This document shows, one piece after another, positions 24,248-32,587 of a stretch of DNA of 64,000 nt. The notes below the pieces were generated by a model. It ran no database searches and was not told the DNA's origin. It saw only the letters and a list, made by a program, of their open reading frames with translations. Source of the stretch: CANLDA01 sp964021645 (lineage in GTDB: Bacteria; Pseudomonadota; Alphaproteobacteria; Rhodobacterales; Rhodobacteraceae); NCBI GenBank assembly GCA_964021645.1, contig CAXIAD010000002.1, forward strand, positions 38,400-102,399, in the 5' to 3' direction. Made by a program: the position numbers and the translations under genes. Each line of letters starts with the position of its first letter. Position 1 is the stretch's first letter.

Positions 24248-25249
24248 TTAGGGGGCCTCTAGCAGCGCCCGGATCTCGGCCATCAAACTATCCATCAACT
24301 CACTGTCTAGCTGCGAACCCTCAAACCGGAGGATATATCCGGTGGCATCACTTTGGCGGCGGATCGTGATTCCGGCGGAGGTCACCAATGTATCGGCATT
24401 GCGCCACCCTGACATCTTTCTGCCCATGCGCGGCCTGCCCCCACGGCGTTGATCACGGGGTGCATCATCCAGACGGGCAATCTCTGCCTCCAGAATTTCC
24501 CATTCCTCTGCCTCGGTGAACGGATCGCCCTTGGCAAGGCTGTCGCGCATCATCCCCTCTGCCCCAAGACGCAAGGCCTGCGCCACTGCCAGCCCCTGCT
24601 TTTCCGTCAGCGCATCGGGGAAAACCAGCATATCACCCAGCTCCTCAAAGACGACAGCAAAGGAGCGTATCTTGGATCGTTTTGCCTTGGAGCTGGTGGC
24701 GAAAAGACGGTTCACGGCCTCCTCGACATTCACAAAGGTGCCTTGTTGGGCCGCGATTACCGCGATGCGCCCCCTCTCAAAATTGCTGAGTTGGGCGCGG
24801 ATTTCATTTTCTTCGATCATTGCGATAAAGGCATCATGGGCCGCCGGTTCGGCGCGAATGATGGCGCGAATGCTTTGATATTTCGGGGCCTCCGTCAGCT
24901 CGAACAAACCACGTATCGCCATCAAGCGACGGTAGCCTGACAGCAGCCCATAGCGCGGGCCATTCTCAATCGGTGTCGCCAGTTCAAATATCTCAATGGG
25001 AAGGCGCAGGCCGTTGGCGGCGATGGATTCGCGCAGCTCTTGCATTTGGGCCTCATCCAGCGTGGTGCGATCACGGATCATCGCGTCGGCCTCGATATCA
25101 ACGACGGGCACCGCGACCATCAGCAACCCTTGATCTGGAGAATGCTGTGCGGGGGGCGTCGCCATCTCATAGGTTTCGCCGCGAAACCTATCATTCGTGG
25201 GGCTGGTGTTTTCTGTGCCTTGGGAGGGAAAATCACTATCAGGGGCCAT
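24248..25249 (-). CDS. ParB/RepB/Spo0J-family protein without a ParA partner
   Basis: A 333-residue protein. Residues 50-140 form a ParB N-terminal domain: MQELRESIAANGLRLPIEIFEL and YGLLSGYRRLMAIRGL correspond to the box with GERR, and MIEENEIRAQLSNFERG to the following conserved block. A helix-turn-helix-like region follows (GRIAVIAAQQGTFVNVEEAVNRLF). The C-terminal 60 residues are distinct, with IRRQSDATGYILRFEG. AAGGAT lies eight bases before the ATG. No parA gene is adjacent, so it is an orphan, perhaps a Noc-like nucleoid or regulatory protein. A parS-like palindrome sits in its 5' coding region (codons 21-26) and another just beyond its stop. Confidence 0.82.
   Translation of the reverse strand: MAPDSDFPSQGTENTSPTNDRFRGETYEMATPPAQHSPDQGLLMVAVPVVDIEADAMIRDRTTLDEAQMQELRESIAANGLRLPIEIFELATPIENGPRYGLLSGYRRLMAIRGLFELTEAPKYQSIRAIIRAEPAAHDAFIAMIEENEIRAQLSNFERGRIAVIAAQQGTFVNVEEAVNRLFATSSKAKRSKIRSFAVVFEELGDMLVFPDALTEKQGLAVAQALRLGAEGMMRDSLAKGDPFTEAEEWEILEAEIARLDDAPRDQRRGGRPRMGRKMSGWRNADTLVTSAGITIRRQSDATGYILRFEGSQLDSELMDSLMAEIRALLEAP
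25172..25188. repeat. 17-bp palindrome GGTTTCGC-C-GCGAAACC, copy 4, inside the ParB-like gene
   Basis: Perfect palindrome extended to 11-bp arms (ATA before, TAT after). It encodes residues RFRGET near position 21 of the ParB-like protein. A downstream in-frame ATG at 25165 would put the site just ahead of the coding region, but that start has no ribosome site. Confidence 0.9.
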
Positions 25250-25430
25250 GGTTTACATCCTTTTGTTGCGCTGCCTGTGTGGCCGCGCAACGCCACCACC
25301 AGCATCCTGAGCGATCGGTTGATCGCTGCTCAAGTGCGGGAAAGTATCCAAAAGGATGATATCGCAATCATCAACGATGCGTTCGGTGGTCGCGTCATGC
25401 GCAACAGATCAACCGTATTGGGGAGGGCCG

Positions 25431-26696
25431 TTAAAGGCGGCTGTTGATGAGGTGGGTCAGGGCGGCACCGGCTTCGTAAAAGGCGCTTTTCAGGGTTGGG
25501 AGGGGTTCAGCCGCTGGCTCCGTGATCGGAATTGGGAAAGATCCGGTGCCCGCCGCCCATTGCGCCGCCGCACGTCCAAACAGGGTGCCCGGTCCGATGC
25601 CGCGCCCGCTATAGCCAAATATAGACACGCCATTTGCGCCAAGGCTTTGCACCTGTGGTAGGTGGCTGGATGTCATGGAGATGCGACCTGTCCACGACAT
25701 TTCCAATTTAATATCAGATAGTTGCGGAAAAAGAGCCGTCAGTTTACGTCGCGCCCATGCGCGGTGCGCACTGCGGCCGATCCCGTCAAGATTGCCCAGC
25801 GCGCCCAAGACAAGCCGCCCCTGCGCATCCAGTCGAAAGGACGACATGATGAGGGCTGTATCCCAACACCCCTCGCCGCCCATAAGGATCGTGTCACGCA
25901 GGGATTGTGGCAAAGGGGCCGTCGCAAGTTGGAAATAATGCGCAAGGATAAAAGAGTTTCGGGACGCACCAGCAGAGCCGTAAGCGTTGGTGGCCTGTAT
26001 CAATTTGGGGGCTGAAACGCGGCCTTGTGCTGTTTCAACTGTCCAGAGGCCATTGGTCTGCGTCACCTTTTGCGCGGCGGAATTCTCAAATATTTGCGCA
26101 CCTTTGGTGGCGGCGGCGCGGGCCAATCCCCTGACATAGGCGAGCGGCTGAATTGTGCCTGCCCGCGCATCCCAAAGCGCCCCATGAAACGCGTTGGAGC
26201 CGGTGCGGCGGGCAGTTTCGCTGGCATCCAGCAATTGAACCGGGGCATTGCGGGCGAGCTGTTGGGCGTGTCGCGTACGAAGGTTTTGCAAACCCGAGGC
26301 GGAATGCGCGCAATGCAAGGTGCCGTTGCGCAGAGCAGCACAGTCGATGGTCAACCGCTCAATCAGATCAAAAACGGTGTCTGGCCCGCCTGCAAGATAG
26401 GCATTCAGATGTTTGCCGATCTGAGGGCCCAAGGTTGTCTCCACTTCATCCGGCGGGGTCCAGAGACCCGCATTGACCAAGCCGACATTGCGCCCAGAGC
26501 CGCCAAAGCCGATGGTTTCCGCCTCAAGCAGGCACACAGAGGCACCGGAGTCGGCCAGATGGAATGCCGCAGAGACGCCCGTAAACCCGCCGCCAATGAC
26601 CACAACATCGGCAGTGATTTCGCGGTCAAGTGGGCTGTAGGGCAGATCATGTGGCACTGTTTTCAGCCACAGGCTGTCAGAAAGAGGGGTTGTCAT
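25431..26696 (-). CDS. FAD-dependent amine/amino-acid oxidoreductase (DadA/PuuB-like)
   Basis: A 421-residue flavoprotein of the D-amino-acid-oxidase superfamily. The N-terminal dinucleotide fold is VVVIGGGFTGVSAAFHLADSGASVCLLE, and the second FAD motif is IGFGGSGRNVGLV. The C-terminal part has GVSIFGYSGRGIGPG. Such proteins oxidise gamma-glutamylputrescine, sarcosine-like or other secondary amines. Its position 180 bp upstream of the ParB-like gene and near the amine-type importer suggests amine catabolism. The start ATG at 26696 is the first in a well-aligned N-terminus. Confidence 0.85.
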   Translation of the reverse strand: MTTPLSDSLWLKTVPHDLPYSPLDREITADVVVIGGGFTGVSAAFHLADSGASVCLLEAETIGFGGSGRNVGLVNAGLWTPPDEVETTLGPQIGKHLNAYLAGGPDTVFDLIERLTIDCAALRNGTLHCAHSASGLQNLRTRHAQQLARNAPVQLLDASETARRTGSNAFHGALWDARAGTIQPLAYVRGLARAAATKGAQIFENSAAQKVTQTNGLWTVETAQGRVSAPKLIQATNAYGSAGASRNSFILAHYFQLATAPLPQSLRDTILMGGEGCWDTALIMSSFRLDAQGRLVLGALGNLDGIGRSAHRAWARRKLTALFPQLSDIKLEMSWTGRISMTSSHLPQVQSLGANGVSIFGYSGRGIGPGTLFGRAAAQWAAGTGSFPIPITEPAAEPLPTLKSAFYEAGAALTHLINSRL

Positions 26697-26923
26697 GGCT
26701 GATCATACTTTTGGCAGTGGGCATCATGTGAAAGGGCCGTCACAACCGCGGATCATCGCCCCGAGTGACATGCATATCGCCACCATGCCCGCGCATTTTG
26801 TGATCGTCTACATCCAATTTGAACGGTCAATTTGACAGGGCCAGTTGAGTTGGCAAATTGAACGGGTTGCGCTGCACGGCGATTGCATGAGAATGCAGGA
26901 TCATAGCCAAGGGAGATTGCGAC

Positions 26924-27253
26924 ATGATGATCTATGGATTGAGTACCTGTGCAACCTGTCAAAAGGCGCGTAAGGCGCTGGAAGCAGAAGGCAATGACGT
27001 CAGTTTTCGTGACATCCGGGCCGAGCCTTTGAATGAGGCTGAGTTGGCTGAGTTAATCGCAGAGTTCGGAGATCGGTTGGTGGATAGAACCTCCAATGAC
27101 TACCGTGCCTTGAACATGTGGCTCAAAAATTCCGAGGCAGAGGCGCAAATCAGCGCAAAGCCCAAGGTGATGTCTCGTCCGGTCATTCGCCATCAGGATG
27201 CCCTGTATTTGGGATGGGATGAGGCGGTACAAGCGGCGCTATTATCAAGTTGA
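26924..27253 (+). CDS. ArsC/Spx-family thioredoxin-fold protein
   Basis: A 109-residue protein. The active-site-like motif is LSTCATCQKARKAL near residue 6 (CxxC), typical of the ArsC/YffB/Spx group, and PKVMSRPVIRH corresponds to the family's conserved RPI segment. It may act as a glutathione-dependent reductase, although no arsenic genes are adjacent. GGGAGA precedes the ATG. It is separated by 100 bp from the peptidase gene that follows on the same strand. Confidence 0.82.
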   Translation: MMIYGLSTCATCQKARKALEAEGNDVSFRDIRAEPLNEAELAELIAEFGDRLVDRTSNDYRALNMWLKNSEAEAQISAKPKVMSRPVIRHQDALYLGWDEAVQAALLSS

Positions 27254-27353
27254 TATACCGCGCAGAATGCCCCCTAATGTGGCATTGATTTGGTGGCTTT
27301 GCCATTGTTTAGTCGTTCCAGAATGACCCGATAAGACCCCACAGGAGACCCCC

Positions 27354-28517
27354 ATGAGCGACGTCCTTGCGAAGACTGTTGAAATCCTTGAGCGGCTTGT
27401 TGGTTTCGAGAGCATATCCCGGCGTCCGACCCATGGGATTATCGGTTATATTCAGCAGTACCTAGAGGATCAGGGGATCACATCGTCGCTGAGCTATGAC
27501 GACGCGGGCGAGCGCGCCAATATATTCGCGACCATCGGGCCGGAAATTGATGGCGGTGTGATGCTGAATGGGCATACCGATGTTGTCCCTGTGGACGGGC
27601 AAATCTGGACGAGTGACCCTTTTGTTTTGCGACGCGAGGGAGATCGACTGTATGGGCGTGGCTCTGTTGATATGAAGGGGTTTCTGGCCTGTGTTTTGGC
27701 ATCTGTGCCCGCATTCAAAGCGGCGGATTTGAAACGACCCATCCACATCGCATTTTCCTATGACGAGGAAATCGGGGGTCTGGGCATGCCCGTATTGCTG
27801 GAAAGCATGTCGGGGAATGCATTTCGCCCCAGCATCGTGATCGTGGGGGAGCCCACCGGGATGCACATTGTGACCGGTCACAAGGGGGGCTATGAAATGC
27901 GCACCGAGATCATCGGCCACGCAGTGCATTCTTGTGATCCCTCCAAAGGTGCAAATGCGATTAGTGCGGCGACAAAACTAATCGCCAAGATCGAAGAGCT
28001 AGGGGCAATGCGCGCGTCACAGCCGATTGCGGGCTCCTCTTTTGTACCCCCCTATCCGACATTCAATGTTGGCACGATCGAGGGCGGTGCTGCCCGCAAC
28101 GCCACAGCAGGATGGTGTAATTTTCAATGGGAATATCGCCCCATGCCCGGCGAAGATGGCGCGGCAACAATTGCCGAAATAGAGGCCTATGCGGCGCAAG
28201 AAATTCTGCCGTCGTTAAGGGCCATTAGCGCGGATACAGACATTCGCATCATCACTGAAACCGCTGTTCCCCCGCTGGATGATCGCAACGCAACTGTTGC
28301 TGCTGATTTTGTCAGTGCCCTATCAGGTAATAACAGCCGTGAGGTGGTGTCATTTGGCACGGACGCTGGCTATTTCAGCAATGCAGATTTTTCTACCGTG
28401 GTATTTGGCCCCGGCGACATCAGCCGAGCACATAAGCCGGATGAGTACATAGAAATGAGCGAGTTGGCGCAGGGATTAAATTTCTTGAGCAAGGTGGCTG
28501 ATCAGTTATCAAAATAG
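27354..28517 (+). CDS. argE: Acetylornithine deacetylase-like M20 peptidase
   Basis: A 387-residue M20 metallo-enzyme. Metal and catalytic residues are in MLNGHTDVVPVDG, YGRGSVDMKGFLA, FSYDEEIGGLG and VGEPTGMH, with the dimerisation lid in the middle and the final His in ISRAHKPDEY. The sequence is closest to ArgE of alphaproteobacteria, which hydrolyses N-acetylornithine. Many relatives have other N-acyl substrates, so the symbol is provisional. CAGGAG is placed well before the ATG. It converges on a LysR gene 18 bp away. Confidence 0.83.
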   Translation: MSDVLAKTVEILERLVGFESISRRPTHGIIGYIQQYLEDQGITSSLSYDDAGERANIFATIGPEIDGGVMLNGHTDVVPVDGQIWTSDPFVLRREGDRLYGRGSVDMKGFLACVLASVPAFKAADLKRPIHIAFSYDEEIGGLGMPVLLESMSGNAFRPSIVIVGEPTGMHIVTGHKGGYEMRTEIIGHAVHSCDPSKGANAISAATKLIAKIEELGAMRASQPIAGSSFVPPYPTFNVGTIEGGAARNATAGWCNFQWEYRPMPGEDGAATIAEIEAYAAQEILPSLRAISADTDIRIITETAVPPLDDRNATVAADFVSALSGNNSREVVSFGTDAGYFSNADFSTVVFGPGDISRAHKPDEYIEMSELAQGLNFLSKVADQLSK

Positions 28518-28535
28518 GGTTTGGTTAGGGCGCTG

Positions 28536-29426
28536 TTATTCGCCGAATTTCCCCCAGACTTCGCGACCTTTGTCATCCAGACGGGCGGGAGAGCAGAACA
28601 CGCAAAGCATCATCTGTGCCTCCAACTCCGGGGGGCCTAGCTGTTGGACTGTGCCTGCCGCCAACTCTGCATGAATTGCCGAATATGGAAGCCAGCCCAC
28701 GCCGCTTCCGGTAAGCACCCGACGTTTTATCGCTTCGACAAGGCCATCAACGTAACACACGCTAAGATGCACAGGTTGTTTGCCGATGGTCTGATCAACC
28801 ACCGCCCCCAAAAACGATGATCTTTCGTATGCAAGATAGGGCGCAGGAGACGCCGCACTGCCCGGCAATTGCCAGCCATGGGTATCAATCGCGGTTTTTA
28901 GGGCGACGGGCACCATTTTTTCAGTGCTCAGATCAATGCGCGCAAACTGGCTTTCGTCCAATATCAACGGGACATCGGGATGAAGATAGCACAGCAGGAA
29001 ATCACAGCCCCCCTCGGCCAACAGCTGACAGCAGGTGCTCAGGCTATCTGAGATAACCCGCGCCTTTAGGTCGCTGATTCCGGCCTCTAGTTTCTCCAGA
29101 CGGGAGGTCAGATAGTTGACCGAAATTGTGTGCAGCACCGCAAAGCGTTGGAATGATTTATCGCCCTGATCCTGTTCGCGGATCGCTTGGCGGGCATCAA
29201 TCAGATCGGCAAGCGTTGCCTTTGCAATTGGCAAAAACTGTTTGCCCGCAGGCGAAAGTTGAACCGGGAAGGTTGCCCGGTCAATCAGGTCAACGCCCAC
29301 CCAGTTTTCGAGAGATTTCACACGCCGGCTAAACGCCGATTGCGTGATGTTTCGTTCCTCGGCTGCACGCGTGAAACTAAGGGTGCGCCCAAGACAAACA
29401 AAATCTCTTAGCCAATTCAGATCCAT
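28536..29426 (-). CDS. LysR-type transcriptional regulator
   Basis: A 296-residue regulator with the N-terminal helix-turn-helix MDLNWLRDFVCLGRTLSFTR onward (ITQSAFSRRVKSLENWVG) and a LysR effector domain. The ATG at 29426 follows AGGGAG; the open frame continues further upstream without coding features. It is divergent from the hydrolase-ProXVW operon, the usual arrangement for a LysR regulator and its target, so it probably responds to the substrate of that operon. Confidence 0.86.
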   Translation of the reverse strand: MDLNWLRDFVCLGRTLSFTRAAEERNITQSAFSRRVKSLENWVGVDLIDRATFPVQLSPAGKQFLPIAKATLADLIDARQAIREQDQGDKSFQRFAVLHTISVNYLTSRLEKLEAGISDLKARVISDSLSTCCQLLAEGGCDFLLCYLHPDVPLILDESQFARIDLSTEKMVPVALKTAIDTHGWQLPGSAASPAPYLAYERSSFLGAVVDQTIGKQPVHLSVCYVDGLVEAIKRRVLTGSGVGWLPYSAIHAELAAGTVQQLGPPELEAQMMLCVFCSPARLDDKGREVWGKFGE

Positions 29427-29603
29427 AGGTGCTCCCTTTTCATTGAATTTACACGACAAAACAAGGTTATGCAAATTCGGAATAACCCAATGAATTGTTT
29501 GAATTGGCGTGATGGGGCGAATCGCGCCTAGGCTAATCTGGCAATTCAGGCCCGTCGTCTGGATCACACGGGAGAAATTTCACATGCATCTCGCCTGCTT
29601 ACA

Positions 29604-30461
29604 GTGCTTACAGCCGGGGACGTTTCGCGCATTTCAGATTTGCGACTGCCCGCTATCAAAGCAGGTAGCATCGTGAGCATTGCACCCGATATTTCGGTGG
29701 ATAGCGGTGTGACCTATCTGCGCGCAGGGAACGGGTTTCCGTTGGTTTTGCTGCATGGATATCTTGGAGGGGCGGAGCTGTGGCAAGAGCAGCTACAGCC
29801 GTTCAGCGAAAAATTTGACGTAATCGTGCCGGAATTGACGGGCTATGGTGGCAATACTGATCAGCCTTCTTTGGATACGATCGAAGGGTACGCGGAGCAA
29901 ATCCTAAAGTTTTTGGATCAAATTGGCGTGTCGCGGTTTCATCTTGTCGGTCATTCTATGGGCGGGATGATTGCGCAGCAGATGGCGGCGATTGCCCCGA
30001 CGCGCATCGACAGGTTGGTGTGTTATGGCACGGGTCCACAGGGCGTGATGCCTGACCGGTTTGAAACCATCGACGCCTCGCGCAGGCGGGTCCGCAGCGA
30101 CGGAGCGGCGGCAACAGCGCGGCGTATTGCGGCAACGTGGTTCATTCAAGGTGAGGAAGCCTCAGGATTTGCGACCTGTGTAGATCTTGGCAAAAACGTA
30201 AGCATTGCAACCGCCCTATCCGGCCTTGCGGCAATGGAAGCATGGGATGGGCGCGCCTCGCTTGATCAAATCATCCAACCGACACTGGTGATTTGGGGGG
30301 ATTGCGATCGCTCTTATGGGTGGTCACAGCCAGAGGCCCTGTGGCGCGGAATCAAAGATAGCAGTCTGGGCGTTTTGCCCGGCTGTGGGCACAACGCCCA
30401 CATGGAACAACCCGAAATTTTCAACGCGATCGTGGGGAAATTTCTGCCGGAAAATGTCTGA
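29604..30461 (+). CDS. Alpha/beta hydrolase at the head of the ProXVW operon
   Basis: A serine hydrolase with oxyanion segment LVLLHGYLGGAELW, nucleophile elbow LVGHSMGGM, an acidic residue in VIWGDCDRSY and His in LPGCGHNAHME. The GTG at 29604 has no ribosome site; a GTG at 29673 gives 262 residues and fits the usual family N-terminus, so the true start may be there. It lies 50 bp ahead of the ProX-like gene on the same strand. A cytoplasmic hydrolase paired with a betaine-type importer may cleave an ester or lactone of the imported compound. Confidence 0.8.
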   Translation: MLTAGDVSRISDLRLPAIKAGSIVSIAPDISVDSGVTYLRAGNGFPLVLLHGYLGGAELWQEQLQPFSEKFDVIVPELTGYGGNTDQPSLDTIEGYAEQILKFLDQIGVSRFHLVGHSMGGMIAQQMAAIAPTRIDRLVCYGTGPQGVMPDRFETIDASRRRVRSDGAAATARRIAATWFIQGEEASGFATCVDLGKNVSIATALSGLAAMEAWDGRASLDQIIQPTLVIWGDCDRSYGWSQPEALWRGIKDSSLGVLPGCGHNAHMEQPEIFNAIVGKFLPENV

Positions 30462-30511
30462 AGAACAGATTGCGCCAGCCGGCGGCGCCCTAACCAACAG
30501 TGGAGAGTGAA

Positions 30512-31462
30512 ATGAAAAAATTACTACTTTCAACCGCCTTTGTTACCGCGCTGGCAGGCGCAACTACGGCAGAAGAGGTTAATATCGGCGCACCCGCATG
30601 GACCGGCGCGCAGGCTATCGCCCATCTGATTGCCGAGATTGTTGAATCCCGTATGGGCGGCGAGGCAGATTTGGTTCCCGGCAACAACGCCAGCATTTTT
30701 CAGGCGATGTCTCAGGGCAAGGGTGATATTGATGTGCACCCCGATGTTTGGCTACCCAACCAGCAAAGCTTTACCGACAAATATGTCAAAGGCGAAGGCA
30801 CGGTTGTGCTGTCTGACAACTCCTATGAAGGTAAGCAGAGTTTCTGCGTGAGCCGCGCGTTTTCCGAAGCAAACAACGTGACCTCGATCTTTGATCTGGC
30901 GCGTCCTGAAGTCGCCGCATTGATGGATAGCGATGGCAATGGCAAAGGCGAGATCTGGATCGGTGCCCCCGGTTGGGCATCGGCAAATGTGAATGAAATC
31001 AAGGTACGCGACTATGGGTTGATGCCCTTTATGGAGCCAATTCGCGCAGATCAGGCTGTTATGACGGCAACCGTCGGCGATAGCATCCGCAAGGACATGG
31101 GATATGCGTTTTATTGCTATTCACCCCATGCGATTTGGTTCCAGCACGACATCGTGCGCCTATCAGAGCCAGCGTTTGACCCTGAAAAATACAATGCAAT
31201 CCAGCCATCGGATGACCCTGATTGGTTTGAGAACTCTTCGGTCATGACCGAGGACGCGTTGAAAAACGTGCAGATCGCCTATTCAGGTACATTGTCGGAG
31301 CGCTCTCCTGCGATTGCAGATTTGCTCGCCAACATTAAGCTGGATGGTGAAACGGTCTCAGACTTTGCGTTCCAAATCGAAGGCGGCAAAGACCCCGCAG
31401 ACGTCGCCCGTGACTGGGTTGCGGCCAATTCGGATCGGGTCGACAGCTGGCTCGGCCTTTGA
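30512..31462 (+). CDS. Glycine betaine/proline-type binding protein (ProX-like)
   Basis: A 316-residue periplasmic protein with a Sec signal (about residues 1-20, ending TTAEE). The mature start VNIGAPAWTGAQAIAHL and the segments GNNASIFQAMSQGKGDIDVHPDVWLPN and YSPHAIWFQHD are typical of OpuAC/ProX-type proteins, in which Trp and Tyr side chains cage a quaternary ammonium group. The ATG at 30512 follows GGAGAG. It sits between the hydrolase gene and the ATPase gene. Confidence 0.87.
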   Translation: MKKLLLSTAFVTALAGATTAEEVNIGAPAWTGAQAIAHLIAEIVESRMGGEADLVPGNNASIFQAMSQGKGDIDVHPDVWLPNQQSFTDKYVKGEGTVVLSDNSYEGKQSFCVSRAFSEANNVTSIFDLARPEVAALMDSDGNGKGEIWIGAPGWASANVNEIKVRDYGLMPFMEPIRADQAVMTATVGDSIRKDMGYAFYCYSPHAIWFQHDIVRLSEPAFDPEKYNAIQPSDDPDWFENSSVMTEDALKNVQIAYSGTLSERSPAIADLLANIKLDGETVSDFAFQIEGGKDPADVARDWVAANSDRVDSWLGL

Positions 31463-31525
31463 TCGATTAAAGAAAGAGGCATCGCGCGCAAGCGCGGTGC
31501 CACCACGATTTGGGGAGACCTGCTT

Positions 31526-32584
31526 GTGCAGCATGAACATGCCATCGAAATATCAAACGTCTGGAAAATCTTTGGCCACCGCGCGCCGGAAGCCATGGCA
31601 GATGTACAGGCCAATGCCATCACCAAAAAGCAGGTGCTAGAGAAGTATAATTGCGTCGTAGGCGTGGCCGATGCGACCATGAACATCAAACCGGGCGAGA
31701 TTTTCTGCGTTATGGGCCTGTCAGGGTCGGGGAAATCGACGCTGGTGCGTCATATCAATCGTCTGCTTGAGCCAACAGCCGGAACAATCACGGTCAACGG
31801 GCAAGACATCATGGCAATGGCACCGGATGCGCTGCGCCAATACCGCAATGAACATATTGCCATGGTTTTTCAGAATTTCGCGCTTATGCCGCATCGTTCG
31901 GTTTTGGACAATGTGGCACTGCCGCTGGAAATTCGCGGGATTTCCAAAAACCAACGTATGGAAATCGCCGAACGCACCATTGAAATGGTGGACCTCACCG
32001 GATGGGGCAATAAATTTGCACATGAATTATCAGGCGGCATGCAGCAGCGCGTCGGGTTAGCACGGGCATTGGCCGCAGACCCCGAGATCCTGTTGATGGA
32101 CGAGCCGTTTTCCGCGCTCGACCCGCTGATCCGGCGGCAATTGCAAAGCGAGTTCATGGGGCTGGCTGCCAATATGAACAAGACGACCGTTTTCATCACA
32201 CATGATCTGGACGAGGCCGTGCGCATTGGCGACCGGATCGCGATCATGCGCGATGGCATGGTCATTCAAACCGGCACGCCAGAGCAAATCGTGATGAACC
32301 CCGTTGATGACTATGTCTCTGATTTTGTGGCAGGCATTTCACGCCTGAAAGTGGTGCGTGCCCATGCTGTTATGCAAGATTTAGCCGCCTTTGAAAGCGC
32401 GAATGGCACGCTAGCAGAGGGCGCACAGGAATTCCCGCAAGATGCGCATTTGGGCGATCTTATTACTGCGGCGATCACATCTGATCAGCCCGCAGCCATC
32501 ATAAATACCGCTGGCCAACGCGTAGGGGCCATTACCCGGTCTGATCTGTTGCGCACGGTGATCGAAGGAACGGAGACCTCTTGA
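31526..32584 (+). CDS. Glycine betaine/proline ABC ATPase (ProV-like)
   Basis: A 352-residue ATPase starting with GTG behind GGGGAGA. Walker A is GLSGSGKSTLVRH, the signature LSGGMQQRVGLARAL and Walker B LLMDEPFSALDP. The N-terminal extension NVWKIFGHRAPEAMADVQANA is typical of ProV. The C-terminal 90 residues resemble a partial CBS-type sensing region (AAIINTAGQRVGAITRSDLL). It follows the binding protein by 63 bp and precedes the permease by 3 bp. Confidence 0.88.
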   Translation: MQHEHAIEISNVWKIFGHRAPEAMADVQANAITKKQVLEKYNCVVGVADATMNIKPGEIFCVMGLSGSGKSTLVRHINRLLEPTAGTITVNGQDIMAMAPDALRQYRNEHIAMVFQNFALMPHRSVLDNVALPLEIRGISKNQRMEIAERTIEMVDLTGWGNKFAHELSGGMQQRVGLARALAADPEILLMDEPFSALDPLIRRQLQSEFMGLAANMNKTTVFITHDLDEAVRIGDRIAIMRDGMVIQTGTPEQIVMNPVDDYVSDFVAGISRLKVVRAHAVMQDLAAFESANGTLAEGAQEFPQDAHLGDLITAAITSDQPAAIINTAGQRVGAITRSDLLRTVIEGTETS

Positions 32585-32587
32585 GTT

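Noticed and set aside
24248..25249. Plasmid or RepABC partition locus
   Set aside because: There is a ParB-like gene and palindromes but no ParA, RepC or origin-like features; surrounding genes are chromosomal metabolism.
29584..29676. A 30-codon frame (MHLACLQCLQ start) ahead of the alpha/beta hydrolase, possible leader peptide
   Set aside because: It has no ribosome site and no attenuator-like hairpins follow it; chance is more likely.
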